Assembly (NCBI GenBank): GCA_913060695.1
Contig: CAJXUA010000003.1
Coordinates: 124,001 to 188,000, forward strand
DNA: 64,000 bases
Origin: an uncultured Gammaproteobacteria bacterium
Lineage (GTDB): Bacteria > Pseudomonadota > Gammaproteobacteria > Pseudomonadales > Pseudohongiellaceae
Reading direction: 5' to 3'
The stretch's first letter is position 1. Each line of letters opens with the position of its first letter. The notes beneath the pieces were generated by a model, which saw only the letters and a program-made list of their open reading frames with translations, made no database searches and was not told the DNA's origin. The position numbers and the translations under genes were made by a program. Below, piece after piece: positions 16,992 to 25,351 of this stretch.

Positions 16992-18176
16992 TTATTCTTG
17001 ATGAATCACTATGCGGTTGCGACCCTGCTCTTTGGCCTTATACATCGCGAGGTCGGCATTGGTAAGCAGCTTCTCTTGGCTTACTTCATTGCTTACGAAG
17101 AAGGCTATGCCAATACTGCATGTACATTCGTGCTGGATTCTTCGACGCTGCTCTCCATCCAATGCGAATGTGAGGCATTGATAAGGACGCGATATCTCTG
17201 ACAAGATGCGCTCGGCCACCAACAGCGCATTGTCGCGCGCCAGCCTAGGCTCTGTGCCCAAATCATTGAGCGAAACTACAAATTCATCGCCGCCCATCCT
17301 AACCACCGTATCGTCATTCTTCACACTCTCTTTCAAGCGATATGACACTTCAACTAAGAGTTGGTCGCCGATGCCATGGCCATAACTGTCATTCAAGGGT
17401 TTAAACTCGTCTAGGTCGATCAAGAGTATCGCCCCGATCTGCTTAGTGCGCACGCTGCTACGCAACGCCAATTTCAGTGTATTTTCCAGCATGCGCCGAT
17501 TGCCCAGGCTGGTTAAGGGGTCGCGCAGCGCTAACTCTAGATTCTCTTGCTCCGCCTTTTCTTTGAACACCACGATGAGGCCAAACGCGAACATTATTAG
17601 CACCGCGATTGCCCCTAAGGATGTAGTCAAGGGCACAAGACTAGTGCCACTACCCGCGACGACATTTGGATCCGCAAAAATCGACACCAGCAATCTAAAC
17701 ACTAACATCGCCGTGGCGAACGAAGCCGCCCCCATCATGATGAAACGTCCTTGCCCCTCACGCCCCTTGAAAACTCGGATCACGACATACAATAGATATG
17801 CGGTTTGACTGGCATAGAAAACACTACCCAAAGCAACTCGCACATCAAAATTATCTATGAAGACCCAATACACCACAAAAGTGGCGAACACTGGCAACCA
17901 ATAAGGCCACCGTCGGGGCCGCACTAGCTCGAAGCGGTAAATACCCTCTACATAGAGCGCAAGCATAGCGGAGACAAATGTGTTGGCCACGACAATGGAG
18001 ATGAAATCCGGGATCTCCCCACGTAGCGCGATCAAGCCATAACTAGCCGCATGCAGGCCGAATATGAGTGACCAGACCAATAGCTGCCGATCACGGCCAA
18101 TGGCCACAATTAGGACGCACAGAGAGAGTGTAAAGCCAACGAGGATGTTGGCAGCAAATAATGCGATATCGGACAC
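16992..18176 (-). CDS. membrane diguanylate cyclase (GGDEF), copy 2
   Basis: 394 residues; seven N-terminal membrane helices and a C-terminal GGDEF domain (DPLTSLGNRRMLE, DLDEFKPLNDSYGHGIGD, RMGGDEF). It matches the downstream copy from the first helix (LCVLIVAIGR, ALRGEIPD) to the end, so the pair arose by tandem duplication. Position RxxD is again not met (KNDD). The two genes are 156 bp apart and may be transcribed separately. Divergence in the membrane sensor half suggests they respond to different inputs. Confidence 0.9.
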   Translation of the reverse strand: MSDIALFAANILVGFTLSLCVLIVAIGRDRQLLVWSLIFGLHAASYGLIALRGEIPDFISIVVANTFVSAMLALYVEGIYRFELVRPRRWPYWLPVFATFVVYWVFIDNFDVRVALGSVFYASQTAYLLYVVIRVFKGREGQGRFIMMGAASFATAMLVFRLLVSIFADPNVVAGSGTSLVPLTTSLGAIAVLIMFAFGLIVVFKEKAEQENLELALRDPLTSLGNRRMLENTLKLALRSSVRTKQIGAILLIDLDEFKPLNDSYGHGIGDQLLVEVSYRLKESVKNDDTVVRMGGDEFVVSLNDLGTEPRLARDNALLVAERILSEISRPYQCLTFALDGEQRRRIQHECTCSIGIAFFVSNEVSQEKLLTNADLAMYKAKEQGRNRIVIHQE

Positions 18177-18400
18177 GATTTTAAAGCGTTCTCGCTAAGA
18201 GTCGACGCATGGCTCCCGAGTATTGTTCGATTGCGCAGTATAAAAGATTTACGTCTCCATGAGCCATTACTCATTTAAGTCAACGGACCCTTAGGGGATA
18301 AAATAGCGTACTTAATACGCTGATACCGCGATATTTGAAAGGACTAGACAACGCCGAAAGGGTATTGATAGGCAAAACAGCCCGAATGAGGAGTGTGAGG

Positions 18401-18435
18401 CTCAGGAGTATCTGCCATATACAGATACCCCTGAG
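18401..18435. other. long imperfect palindrome
   Basis: CTCAGG-GTATCTG pairs with CAGATAC-CCTGAG around a CCATATA loop, with one mismatch. It lies just after the TonB-receptor remnant on the minus strand and was probably the transcript-end hairpin of that gene; no T-run follows. The rest of the gap 18177-18451 shows nothing recognisable. Confidence 0.45.
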
Positions 18436-18451
18436 TTAAGCGAAGTTTGCT

Positions 18452-18592
18452 CTAAATCTCGAAATCCAAAGAAATATAGAACTGACGACCGAAGGGGTCG
18501 TCTACACGGCTTTGAAATTGACGAACAGTTGAATAAGACGGAAAGCGATCAGAGCCTTTCTGCGAACTAGTAGGGGAGGTTTTAGCGATCAA
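18452..18592 (-). pseudogene. C-terminal remnant of a TonB-dependent receptor
   Basis: The minus-strand frame ends SRVDDPFGRQFYISLDFEI and stops at 18452. A terminal strand ending with an aromatic/hydrophobic alternation after 'DPxGRxFY' is the usual last beta-strand of TonB-dependent receptors. Nothing recognisable as the rest of the barrel or plug exists upstream: the frame runs into the GGGGTCAG element at the end of the cytochrome b561 gene. It is read as the scar of a deletion joined to that element. Confidence 0.5.
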
Positions 18593-18614
18593 ACTACTCT
18601 GACCCCTTTGATCG
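18591..18614. repeat. single GGGGTCAG half-element at the cytochrome b561 3' end
   Basis: The sequence CTCTGACCCCTTTGATC (reverse GATCAAAGGGGTCAGAG) matches one arm of the palindromic elements at 27251, 28772 and 30374. It encodes the last residues (KGSE) and stop of the cytochrome gene on the minus strand. Confidence 0.5.
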
Positions 18615-19118
18615 TCGCTTTGGTTTGAAGATGCGGGCGATGGTCTCGTCATCGTGAAACATCAAGTGCTTTAGTGCGGCGCCTATGTGGAGGATCACTA
18701 GGATGATTAAACTTGTGGCCGCTGTGGAGTGAATGCGCCAGGCGGTATCCACAAGTGTAGACGGGCCCGGCAGCAACCAGGCCAGCAAAGGGCCGGACAG
18801 CATCATCACCGCCACATTGGCCAGAATCAGGGCATGGGCCAGCACTGCGAGGCGATGGGTACGCGGCCCCTGCCCTACGGCCTGAGGATGGGGCACGCGT
18901 ATGCGCCAGGCGATGCGCGCCGCTAGAAGCAGCCACACGCTTAGGCCTATAGTGATGTGCAAGGCGCGGCGAGCATCCACCTCTTCGGCCTCCTGCCACG
19001 CTATACTTTTTCCTAGCAGCCAAAGTGAAACGAGCGCTATTGCGCTCGTCCAGTGTAGGGCTATGGAGATCCAGCCGAAGGAGTTCGGCTGGTCATGGAG
19101 GGTACTAGGCTTGTTCAT
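18594..19118 (-). CDS. cytochrome b561-type membrane heme protein
   Basis: 174 residues, four transmembrane helices with candidate heme ligands His22 (ALHW), His54, His95 and His130/His144. This matches small prokaryotic di-heme cytochrome b561 proteins that pass electrons between quinone and periplasmic partners. The C-terminal tail and stop codon lie inside a GGGGTCAG repeat, so the original 3' end has probably been replaced. It is the last gene of a five-gene minus-strand cluster (21405 to 18594), with 18 bp to the previous gene. The electron partner is unknown. Confidence 0.83.
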   Translation of the reverse strand: MNKPSTLHDQPNSFGWISIALHWTSAIALVSLWLLGKSIAWQEAEEVDARRALHITIGLSVWLLLAARIAWRIRVPHPQAVGQGPRTHRLAVLAHALILANVAVMMLSGPLLAWLLPGPSTLVDTAWRIHSTAATSLIILVILHIGAALKHLMFHDDETIARIFKPKRRSKGSE

Positions 19119-19136
19119 TAACTACGCAGACTTCGC

Positions 19137-19892
19137 CTATTTATACTTCGAAGGGTAGAAGCGCACAGAAGCACGCGCCGACTCTGGGTCGCAGCCATAG
19201 GCCGCTAGCTGATAGCCGGGGCGCGCAGGCACCCAACGCGTGGTGTAAGACGCAGGCTCCAACAGGAACATCGGGTCCTCGAGCGTTAGTGTCAGTTGTA
19301 GATTGCCCTCTTCCATCCAATAGCGCTCGGTCAATACCTTCTGCGCCGAAGATGGAATGCCGTTGTAATCATCGAAGCCGGTAATGTCGAACATGAAGTG
19401 CGTGGTAGTCACGATCAGTGCGCCGTCTTCGTAGTAACCCACAGAGAAGCCCTGATTATTGATGTCCAATGACGTTGGCTCACGCCCATCCAGCCATACC
19501 GTGCGCAGTTGGTCGTCTTTCTCGTAGCGGAACATCACGCGGTCAGGCCACTGGGTTACCTGCATGTGGTACGGGTCGTATTGAATGGCCGGCGAGGACG
19601 CTGGCTGACAGTCGTATTTAGGAGAGATGATCTCCTCAAACACTTCTTGATAGGCCTTCGCGCGCTCGTTGAGCTTCGGGAAATTCTCGCTCGTCCAGGG
19701 CACTGTCTCACTGTTGACCGGGCGTGCACCGAAGCCGCCATCCCATACTCCGGACAAGTCCGGTATCGCCGCATCATCGGACTGCGCTAGCAGCACGCCA
19801 GTCTGCACGCTGATGAGCGCGACTAAGGCGACTTGTGCAAACACCGCAAGTGTTGCCTTAACGCCGACAGGCTTGTTTGAATCTTGTTTCAT
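19137..19892 (-). CDS. secreted protein of unknown function in DUF6152 cluster
   Basis: 251 residues. The signal region (about 1-36, ending LLAQ) precedes IPDLSGVWDGGFG, a motif seen at the mature N-terminus of a broad family of secreted proteins from actinobacteria and proteobacteria that often accompany DUF6152 genes. Later blocks include QYDPYHMQVTQWPDRVMF, VWLDGREPT, GYYEDGALIVTTTHF and ERYWMEEGNLQLTLTLEDP. The latter recall lipocalin-like or beta-propeller strands, and no catalytic residues are evident. Two Cys (CQPAS, GCDPES) may be disulfide-bonded. Function unknown. Confidence 0.7.
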   Translation of the reverse strand: MKQDSNKPVGVKATLAVFAQVALVALISVQTGVLLAQSDDAAIPDLSGVWDGGFGARPVNSETVPWTSENFPKLNERAKAYQEVFEEIISPKYDCQPASSPAIQYDPYHMQVTQWPDRVMFRYEKDDQLRTVWLDGREPTSLDINNQGFSVGYYEDGALIVTTTHFMFDITGFDDYNGIPSSAQKVLTERYWMEEGNLQLTLTLEDPMFLLEPASYTTRWVPARPGYQLAAYGCDPESARASVRFYPSKYK

Positions 19893-19945
19893 ATCCCCTC
19901 CTTCCCAGAATTCTTGTTGTTATTTGTCTGTTGCCAAGCAAGGAC

Positions 19946-20371
19946 TTAGCGCGGAGGTTGAGTCGCCTCTTCCACGCGGCCGCCGGAGAGAACTGGACTG
20001 CCATCCTGTTTGGTCATGCGCACACAGCACAGACCAGTGGAGCCGTCCGCTCGGGAAGGCTGGCCGGTGACTTTGACCACCATGCCCATCGGCAAGGTAT
20101 CGGGTGTCCACCCTGTGCGCTGCAGGCTTACGGGAGCGCCGAGTTCTATCTGCCACTCGGTGATCACGCCAGCGGCATCGGGGACATCGACGAAGAGGAA
20201 GGCATGGGGGTTGCGAAACACGAAGCGCTTCACGGTGCCTTCGATCTCGACCCTGCGGTCAGGATCATAGAATGGGCCGCTGGCATGATGGGCGATGACG
20301 GGAGTCATCACGAACGCGACCCCAATGGACAAAGCCAGGCCGGCTGCGGTAATCAAACGCTTGCTACTCAT
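19946..20371 (-). CDS. DUF6152-family exported protein
   Basis: 141 residues with signal peptide (1-27, ending IAHHAS). The mature segment VEIEGTVKRFVFRNPHAFLFVDV is the core DUF6152 pattern (G-T-V-x(3)-F-x-(N)PH), forming a small OB-like beta-barrel. A His-His near the mature N-terminus could bind metal. The product is periplasmic; its biochemical role is not known. It is 53 bp from the following secreted-protein gene and 44 bp from the membrane-protein gene before it, consistent with one operon. Confidence 0.78.
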   Translation of the reverse strand: MSSKRLITAAGLALSIGVAFVMTPVIAHHASGPFYDPDRRVEIEGTVKRFVFRNPHAFLFVDVPDAAGVITEWQIELGAPVSLQRTGWTPDTLPMGMVVKVTGQPSRADGSTGLCCVRMTKQDGSPVLSGGRVEEATQPPR

Positions 20372-20415
20372 AATGCTCTCCAGTTTTTATTGTCTTTTTG
20401 AAGCAATCTACTAAA

Positions 20416-20919
20416 TCAATTTCCTGTGCCCAAATACTCGCCTACATACGGTATCAGGCGGCCGCACAGCAGTATAGTCGTCCACAACGCCAGCGAGGTA
20501 TAGCCCACTACTTTCGCGACAAGAGGTGGCGTAGTCTGCGCCGTCCACGTATGCATCTGCGGGCTAAGCTTCCAGTAGTACAGCGCGGCGTTGAGACCGG
20601 CCACTACTATAAGAATCATTTTTAGCTGGAACGCTGCATTGTAGGCATAGGTCAGCGGATCGCCAAAGAAAAACAAGACGCCAGTAACAAGATTGAGCCC
20701 GAAACCGGCCAGCACGACGGGGATCAGCGAGTGCGTGGCGGTGGGGTCGAGGCGTCGGAAATGTCCCGCCAGACGCAGGTCGATGACCAGCAGCCCACCG
20801 AACAATAGTGACAGCCCGAAGAAATGAATGATCTCTAGAATTGGCCACACCCAGTAGGCCGAGACGATCCACAGATTGAGTGCGCTACCGTCGACGAAAG
20901 AGACTATAGAGCTCAGCAT
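20416..20919 (-). CDS. DUF6644-like four-helix membrane protein (first of two)
   Basis: 167 residues, four membrane helices. Repeating features WVWPILEIIHFFGLSLLFGG, DLRLAGHF and NLVTGVLFFFGDP resemble the DUF6644 group. His36 in helix 1 and other His could bind heme, as in cytochrome-b-like four-helix proteins, but this is not established. The next gene upstream (20932-21405) is a divergent paralogue with the same motifs (LLLAVHIVGLAVVVGIFMMRDLRL). The pair may form a heterodimer in the inner membrane. Confidence 0.65.
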   Translation of the reverse strand: MLSSIVSFVDGSALNLWIVSAYWVWPILEIIHFFGLSLLFGGLLVIDLRLAGHFRRLDPTATHSLIPVVLAGFGLNLVTGVLFFFGDPLTYAYNAAFQLKMILIVVAGLNAALYYWKLSPQMHTWTAQTTPPLVAKVVGYTSLALWTTILLCGRLIPYVGEYLGTGN

Positions 20920-20931
20920 AATGTCCCCTCC

Positions 20932-21405
20932 TCAAATAATATAAGCGACGAGACGGCCGGCGATGATCGCGCCTGTCCAAGTCAGCAAGGAACACACGGC
21001 CAGTGTGCGGGTGGACCGGCTGATGAATACATCGACGCCGCCTTGGGTATCGGCGCGCAGCCGCGACTGAATGACGCCCGCTAGCGCCATGCCCACGATG
21101 ATGCAGGCGATCTTGATCAGGAATGCGGGGTTGCCGGCGAAAGTAACGGCCTGGGAGGTAAAAAGCATGACCCCGGAGATGGCATTGAAGATAAAGCCGA
21201 CCCACGCGAACTTGCTGAGAGAGAGAAACGCGACGGGGTCTAGGCCCTTGAAGCAGCCGACAAGCCGCAGATCACGCATCATGAATATGCCAACGACAAC
21301 TGCTAGGCCGACGATGTGCACCGCGAGCAACAGCGGATAGGCATATAGTGACAGACTCACCCATTGCGCGATGGGTGTTCCCTCTATCCGTGCAAACATG
21401 TGCAA
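20932..21405 (-). CDS. DUF6644-like four-helix membrane protein (second of two)
   Basis: 157 residues, four membrane helices, first gene of the minus-strand cluster. It has YPLLLAVHIVGLAVVV, RDLRLVG, FIFNAISGVMLF, and a conserved Arg near the C-terminus (AGRLVAY, matching CGRLIPY in the downstream paralogue). His and Arg positions are shared with that paralogue. Gap to the next gene is 12 bp, indicating cotranscription. No enzymatic motif is visible. Confidence 0.65.
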   Translation of the reverse strand: MHMFARIEGTPIAQWVSLSLYAYPLLLAVHIVGLAVVVGIFMMRDLRLVGCFKGLDPVAFLSLSKFAWVGFIFNAISGVMLFTSQAVTFAGNPAFLIKIACIIVGMALAGVIQSRLRADTQGGVDVFISRSTRTLAVCSLLTWTGAIIAGRLVAYII

Positions 21406-21776
21406 CCCTTGAGGATGACGGCTTGTTATTATTTTTTAGCGGGGCGTAGTATTGTCTGTGGCCGGCGGTGTGTCAAACACTCGCAATGCGCTGATTCTAA
21501 AGCCTACACACCCTCTTCCCTGCGCAGCGTATCGGTTCGCTACTTGATTTAGATCAAAAATACTTCCTACCGGTACGCTAGTATCAAAGCCGTTAAGGGT
21601 TCTTTTCGTGAAGCAAGAGACGGCCCAGTTCCCACTGACCATGCCCGAGTCGGAAGACTCTTAGTGCGCACGGCAGGCAATCTAGAACGCTCATTTTTCG
21701 CACACCGCTCAATAAGCGATGTCGTTGCCCTCCAGTGCAGCGTTACTATCAATCCAATGCGTGTAAGGAGATATCC
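21406..21776. other. divergent intergenic region with FNR-type box
   Basis: 371 bp between the DUF6644-like gene and the alcohol dehydrogenase. It contains the FNR/Anr-type site at 21544-21557. No other gene is supported, though a short frame beginning GTG near 21608 (18 codons) lies in the leader of the dehydrogenase. Confidence 0.5.
21544..21584 (+). promoter_or_regulatory. perfect FNR/Anr box with class II promoter spacing
   Basis: TTGATTTAGATCAA (21544-21557) matches the FNR/Anr consensus TTGAT-N4-ATCAA exactly. A -10-like TAGTAT occurs at 21579-21584. A start near 21591 would put the box at about -41, the class II position, on the plus strand toward the alcohol dehydrogenase. No comparable -10 exists on the minus strand. 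Confidence 0.6.
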
Positions 21777-22853
21777 ATGGCCGTTATGATGAAAGCAGCT
21801 GTCTTTGTTGAGCCCGGTCGCATCGTAGTGCAGGACAAGCCTATCCCGGAAGTAGGCCCACTCGATGCATTGATCCGCATAACAACCACGACAATTTGTG
21901 GCACCGACGTGCACATCCTAAAAGGGGAATATCCGGTTAACCCTGGTCTGATCATTGGCCATGAACCAGTTGGCATCATTGAGAAACTCGGATCGGCGGT
22001 CTCGGGTTTCAATGAAGGCCAGCGCGTAATCGCCGGCGCTATTACCCCTTCAGGATATTCCAATGCATCGCTATGCGGCTTTCATTCACAGTGTGGTGCC
22101 GGCACCAAGCATGGCTGGAAGCCCTTAGGTGGCTGGCGCTTCGGTAATACTATTGACGGCTCCCAAGCCGAATACCTACTCGTCCCCGATGCCATGGCGA
22201 ATCTTGCGCCAGTGCCAGATGGCCTGACCGACGAACAGGTATTGATGTGTCCCGACATCATGTCGACTGGGTTCGGCGGCGCCGAATCAGGCGGAATCAA
22301 GATTGGCGATACGGTGGCGATATTCGCGCAAGGCCCCATCGGCCTATGCGCCACTGCCGGTGCTAGGCTAATGGGCGCGACCACCATCATATCGGTTGAA
22401 TCGATCCCCGAGAGGGCCTCCGTATCGCGACTGATGGGGGCGGACCATGTCGTGGATTTCAGCAAGGTAGACCCTGTGGACGAGATCATGAAAATCACCG
22501 ATGGTCGGGGCGTCGACGTGGCGATAGAGGCGCTCGGCCTACAACAGACTTTCGAAGCAGCGTTACGAGTGCTGCGCCCAGGGGGAACGCTCTCCTCATT
22601 GGGTGTCTATTCCGCCGACCTGAAGATTCCACTGGACGCATTCTCTGCCGGGCTAGGCGATAACAAAATCATCACTACACTCTGCCCAGGAGGCAAGGAG
22701 AGGATGCGCCGCTTAATGGAGGTGATTGCCTCTGGTCGCGTCGACACCCGTCCACTGGTAACCCATCGCTTCAAGCTCGAGGCCATCGAGGAGGCCTACG
22801 ACCTATTCTCTCATCAACGCGACGCCGTCTTAAAGGTTGCCATTACACCCTGA
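21777..22853 (+). CDS. zinc-dependent secondary-alcohol/polyol dehydrogenase (MDR family)
   Basis: 358 residues; start fixed by AAGGAG six bases before ATG at 21777. The catalytic zinc site is recognisable: Cys in TTICGTDVHI, the His-Glu of GHEPVG and the CPDIMSTGF region with Asp. The Rossmann fold carries QGPIGLCATAGARLMGA, then TIISVES, where the first strand ends in Glu, suggesting NAD preference (inference). The four-Cys structural zinc lobe is not evident, as in isopropanol-type dehydrogenases of this family. The FNR box upstream suggests induction at low oxygen. Likely reversibly reduces a small ketone or aldehyde. Confidence 0.85.
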   Translation: MAVMMKAAVFVEPGRIVVQDKPIPEVGPLDALIRITTTTICGTDVHILKGEYPVNPGLIIGHEPVGIIEKLGSAVSGFNEGQRVIAGAITPSGYSNASLCGFHSQCGAGTKHGWKPLGGWRFGNTIDGSQAEYLLVPDAMANLAPVPDGLTDEQVLMCPDIMSTGFGGAESGGIKIGDTVAIFAQGPIGLCATAGARLMGATTIISVESIPERASVSRLMGADHVVDFSKVDPVDEIMKITDGRGVDVAIEALGLQQTFEAALRVLRPGGTLSSLGVYSADLKIPLDAFSAGLGDNKIITTLCPGGKERMRRLMEVIASGRVDTRPLVTHRFKLEAIEEAYDLFSHQRDAVLKVAITP

Positions 22854-22964
22854 GCGAAGGGTCCAGCGGCCGATCAACGTAATAGTGACTAAGCACAGGG
22901 ATGATGACTATACTCAACGCCTTCGTAAAACTTCGCGAAGACTGAGAGTTAGGGGTTGTTCGTC

Positions 22965-24791
22965 ATGCTTAAAAAACTGTTTAGTTTCTTCCGCTATTTG
23001 CGCTCGCTGCTGAGCCCCGACGGATTCGCACAGGCCTCTGTATGGGAGCAACTCGCCACCATCTTTGTGTTCGGCGCTATCGTGATCGTGTTTCTATCAC
23101 CGGCACTGGGTGATATCTCCACTAGCTACCGGATATTCGCAGACCCCTCCACCTTTGCAGACGCACAAGGACCCCTACAGATATTCTTTGGCCTAGTGCA
23201 GATGATTTTCGGCTTGATACTGTTCTCTTTCATCGTCTCGGTATTGTCGGCAGCATTGATTGAGCTAGTGGCCGATATCAAGGGTGGCAGATTGCCGTTT
23301 CGCAAGAGTGGCCACATACTAATCGTCAATTACAATGTGAAATTGCCGCTGATACTGGACGAGTTCAATCTGCGTGCACAAAGCAGAGATGTTGTTGAGG
23401 ACGTTGTTCTGCTATTTGCCGAACCGGAGATCGTGAGCAACTTCCATGAGCATCTTGAGACCGAGCGTTGGTCTAATTTGGAGATTTATATCCGTCAGGG
23501 CGACTTGATGTCGTTCACAACATTCGAGCGACAGGGAGTATTGAAAGCCCTAGCGATGGTGGTATTACTGCCCGACCACATGGACAGCGCCTTCGCTGCC
23601 GATAATTTCAATCTAAAACTCCTCACCACCTTAGTGAACAAGCAAGAATTCTTCGCGCATTTAGCAGATCGGCAGAATCTACGACAGCCGATGAAATGCT
23701 CCATCGAGCTCTCGAACAACGCCGATTGCCGCGACATCGCCCTGTCGATTACCACGAAAGACTCTGGCCCCATGTTCTCAGTGATTACCCCTAACGATGT
23801 GATCGGCCATGTGCTCGCCCGCGCCATGGTGGATGTCGTTTACTACAATGTGTTTTTCGAAACGCTGTCGTTTCAAGGCACCAATGCGAACTTTATCGAC
23901 CCCGGCCTGTTCCCCAGTTTCGACATCGCAAACGAGACACTTTTCGAGCAGCTGATGTTCGAATTTAGCGGCGGCACCTTGATCGGCTACTCGTCGGTGG
24001 ATGCCAGCGGTCGCTTCCACTTACAACTCTGCCCCTTCGGCAAAGCACTGGGCCCTAGCGATTGGCTACTATTCCTAACCGACGACGCGAAGGGACTGAG
24101 CTACTCGCAGACGCAGCCCCAAGCGCTGCGCGCACACCCGGAGATTACACCCCCTACCGAACAGTCGAGCAGACGCATCTGCGTGATAGGTGAGGCCTGG
24201 CCGGTTGCGCCGGTAAAGCGTTTCATCGACGCCTCTAGCCGCGCATTCCTGATCGATGCGCAATTCGTGTTCGACGATCCGGCAGAATATTTCACAGAAG
24301 AGTTTCAACAGCGTCTACAGAAGGGAGATTACGAGAACATCATTATCAACCTAGACGATGAACTGGGTTTTAGATTAACGATGTTGCTTTTTGCCGCAGC
24401 GAATCGAGACGAAAAATTCTTAGCGAAAATTGTGACGGTGCTAAAAGATCCTCAAATCGAAAAGCTGCTCAACCAGCGCGCCGAACAATGCAGCACCCTG
24501 CTCTCCCACAAACTTGCCGCCAAATATATCTCGCAACTCTCGTTCCAGAAGAATCTCGATATTCTATTCACCGAGCTCACCTTTCCCGAAGGCGCTGAGT
24601 TCAATCTGTTGGAGGTGGGCAATCATATACCTGCCAAGCTCTTGACCAGTGCTGCCGAGCTCAAGCTCTTGCTTGCGGCCCAGCAGATGATCTATGTCGG
24701 CATCGTGGATGCGCAGAAGAAGATATCCCTGAACCCAGCGGATGTCTCAGAGGCAAGGCAGATTTTGGCATTGAGCCTTGGGAAGTTTTGA
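22965..24791 (+). CDS. CASTOR/POLLUX-related ion channel-like protein
   Basis: 608 residues; start chosen at ATG 22965 behind AGGGG rather than the TTG three codons earlier. One or two membrane helices flank a pore-loop-like stretch (FADAQGPLQIFFGLVQMIFGLIL), then FIVSVLSAALIELVADIKGG and FRKSGHILIVNYN. The last is the start of an RCK-like Rossmann domain and matches the helix-linker-RCK junction of CASTOR/POLLUX/SYM8 channels. A second RCK-like region follows from about residue 405 (RRICVIGEAW). No K+-type TVGYG filter exists, consistent with that family, whose members pass K+ or Ca2+. Ligand and ion are unknown. Confidence 0.7.
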   Translation: MLKKLFSFFRYLRSLLSPDGFAQASVWEQLATIFVFGAIVIVFLSPALGDISTSYRIFADPSTFADAQGPLQIFFGLVQMIFGLILFSFIVSVLSAALIELVADIKGGRLPFRKSGHILIVNYNVKLPLILDEFNLRAQSRDVVEDVVLLFAEPEIVSNFHEHLETERWSNLEIYIRQGDLMSFTTFERQGVLKALAMVVLLPDHMDSAFAADNFNLKLLTTLVNKQEFFAHLADRQNLRQPMKCSIELSNNADCRDIALSITTKDSGPMFSVITPNDVIGHVLARAMVDVVYYNVFFETLSFQGTNANFIDPGLFPSFDIANETLFEQLMFEFSGGTLIGYSSVDASGRFHLQLCPFGKALGPSDWLLFLTDDAKGLSYSQTQPQALRAHPEITPPTEQSSRRICVIGEAWPVAPVKRFIDASSRAFLIDAQFVFDDPAEYFTEEFQQRLQKGDYENIIINLDDELGFRLTMLLFAAANRDEKFLAKIVTVLKDPQIEKLLNQRAEQCSTLLSHKLAAKYISQLSFQKNLDILFTELTFPEGAEFNLLEVGNHIPAKLLTSAAELKLLLAAQQMIYVGIVDAQKKISLNPADVSEARQILALSLGKF

Positions 24792-24862
24792 GCACTTAGT
24801 TTATTAGGTCCCAACTAGATCTTGTAACCGTTCTCGATTTAGCTATGCCGGGGCCATTCAAC

Positions 24863-25351
24863 TCAAGAGATAGTCGTGAGATATTTCTCAAGATTATTCA
24901 ATGTGCCGTTACCGATCTCGACAGCGCCAAAGCCAAGGCCTCCATCACGCTGTGCCTTAGTTGGGTGCAACTGCCGTAGCGACAGCACTGTCTTACCATT
25001 GCTCTGTTCGTCGAAGGTAATCAGCACACGGAAACGTGTAGCCGAATCGTCCTCATCCGGGCCGTGATCGAACTCTATCGAGTTGAGTGGGTCGATGTTC
25101 AAGAAGACCACGCGGTTCTCATAACGTATTCCATCTGGGCTAACATAGGTAAACCGCCAACGCCCGCCGACCCGTATATCGACCTCATGGGTTTCGGAGG
25201 TGTAGCCTTCGGGGCAGAACCAAGCAGTCAGATGCTCGGGATTTATCCATGCGGAGAACACAAGCTCCCTAGGCGCATCTAGCACGCGGGTTAGCACCAG
25301 CTCTCGCTCTAGAATCTCTTTATCCCAGAACTTAAGTGTTTCGTTTTGCAT
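24863..25351 (-). CDS. SRPBCC/AHSA1-domain protein paired with ArsR regulator
   Basis: 162 residues from the ATG of MQNETLKF. The START-like fold is shown by LVLTRVLDAPRELVFSAW, the Trp-rich LTAWFCPEGY, and VDIRVGGRWRFTY. Such small hydrophobic-ligand proteins commonly sit with an ArsR-type repressor, as here (overlap of 20 bp with the upstream gene, suggesting translational coupling). Its ligand is unknown. The product lacks a signal peptide and should be cytoplasmic. Confidence 0.85.
   Translation of the reverse strand: MQNETLKFWDKEILERELVLTRVLDAPRELVFSAWINPEHLTAWFCPEGYTSETHEVDIRVGGRWRFTYVSPDGIRYENRVVFLNIDPLNSIEFDHGPDEDDSATRFRVLITFDEQSNGKTVLSLRQLHPTKAQRDGGLGFGAVEIGNGTLNNLEKYLTTIS

Noticed and set aside
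21567-21914. 115-codon minus-strand frame over the alcohol dehydrogenase start
   Set aside because: It overlaps the real gene and its Shine-Dalgarno sequence; no family match.
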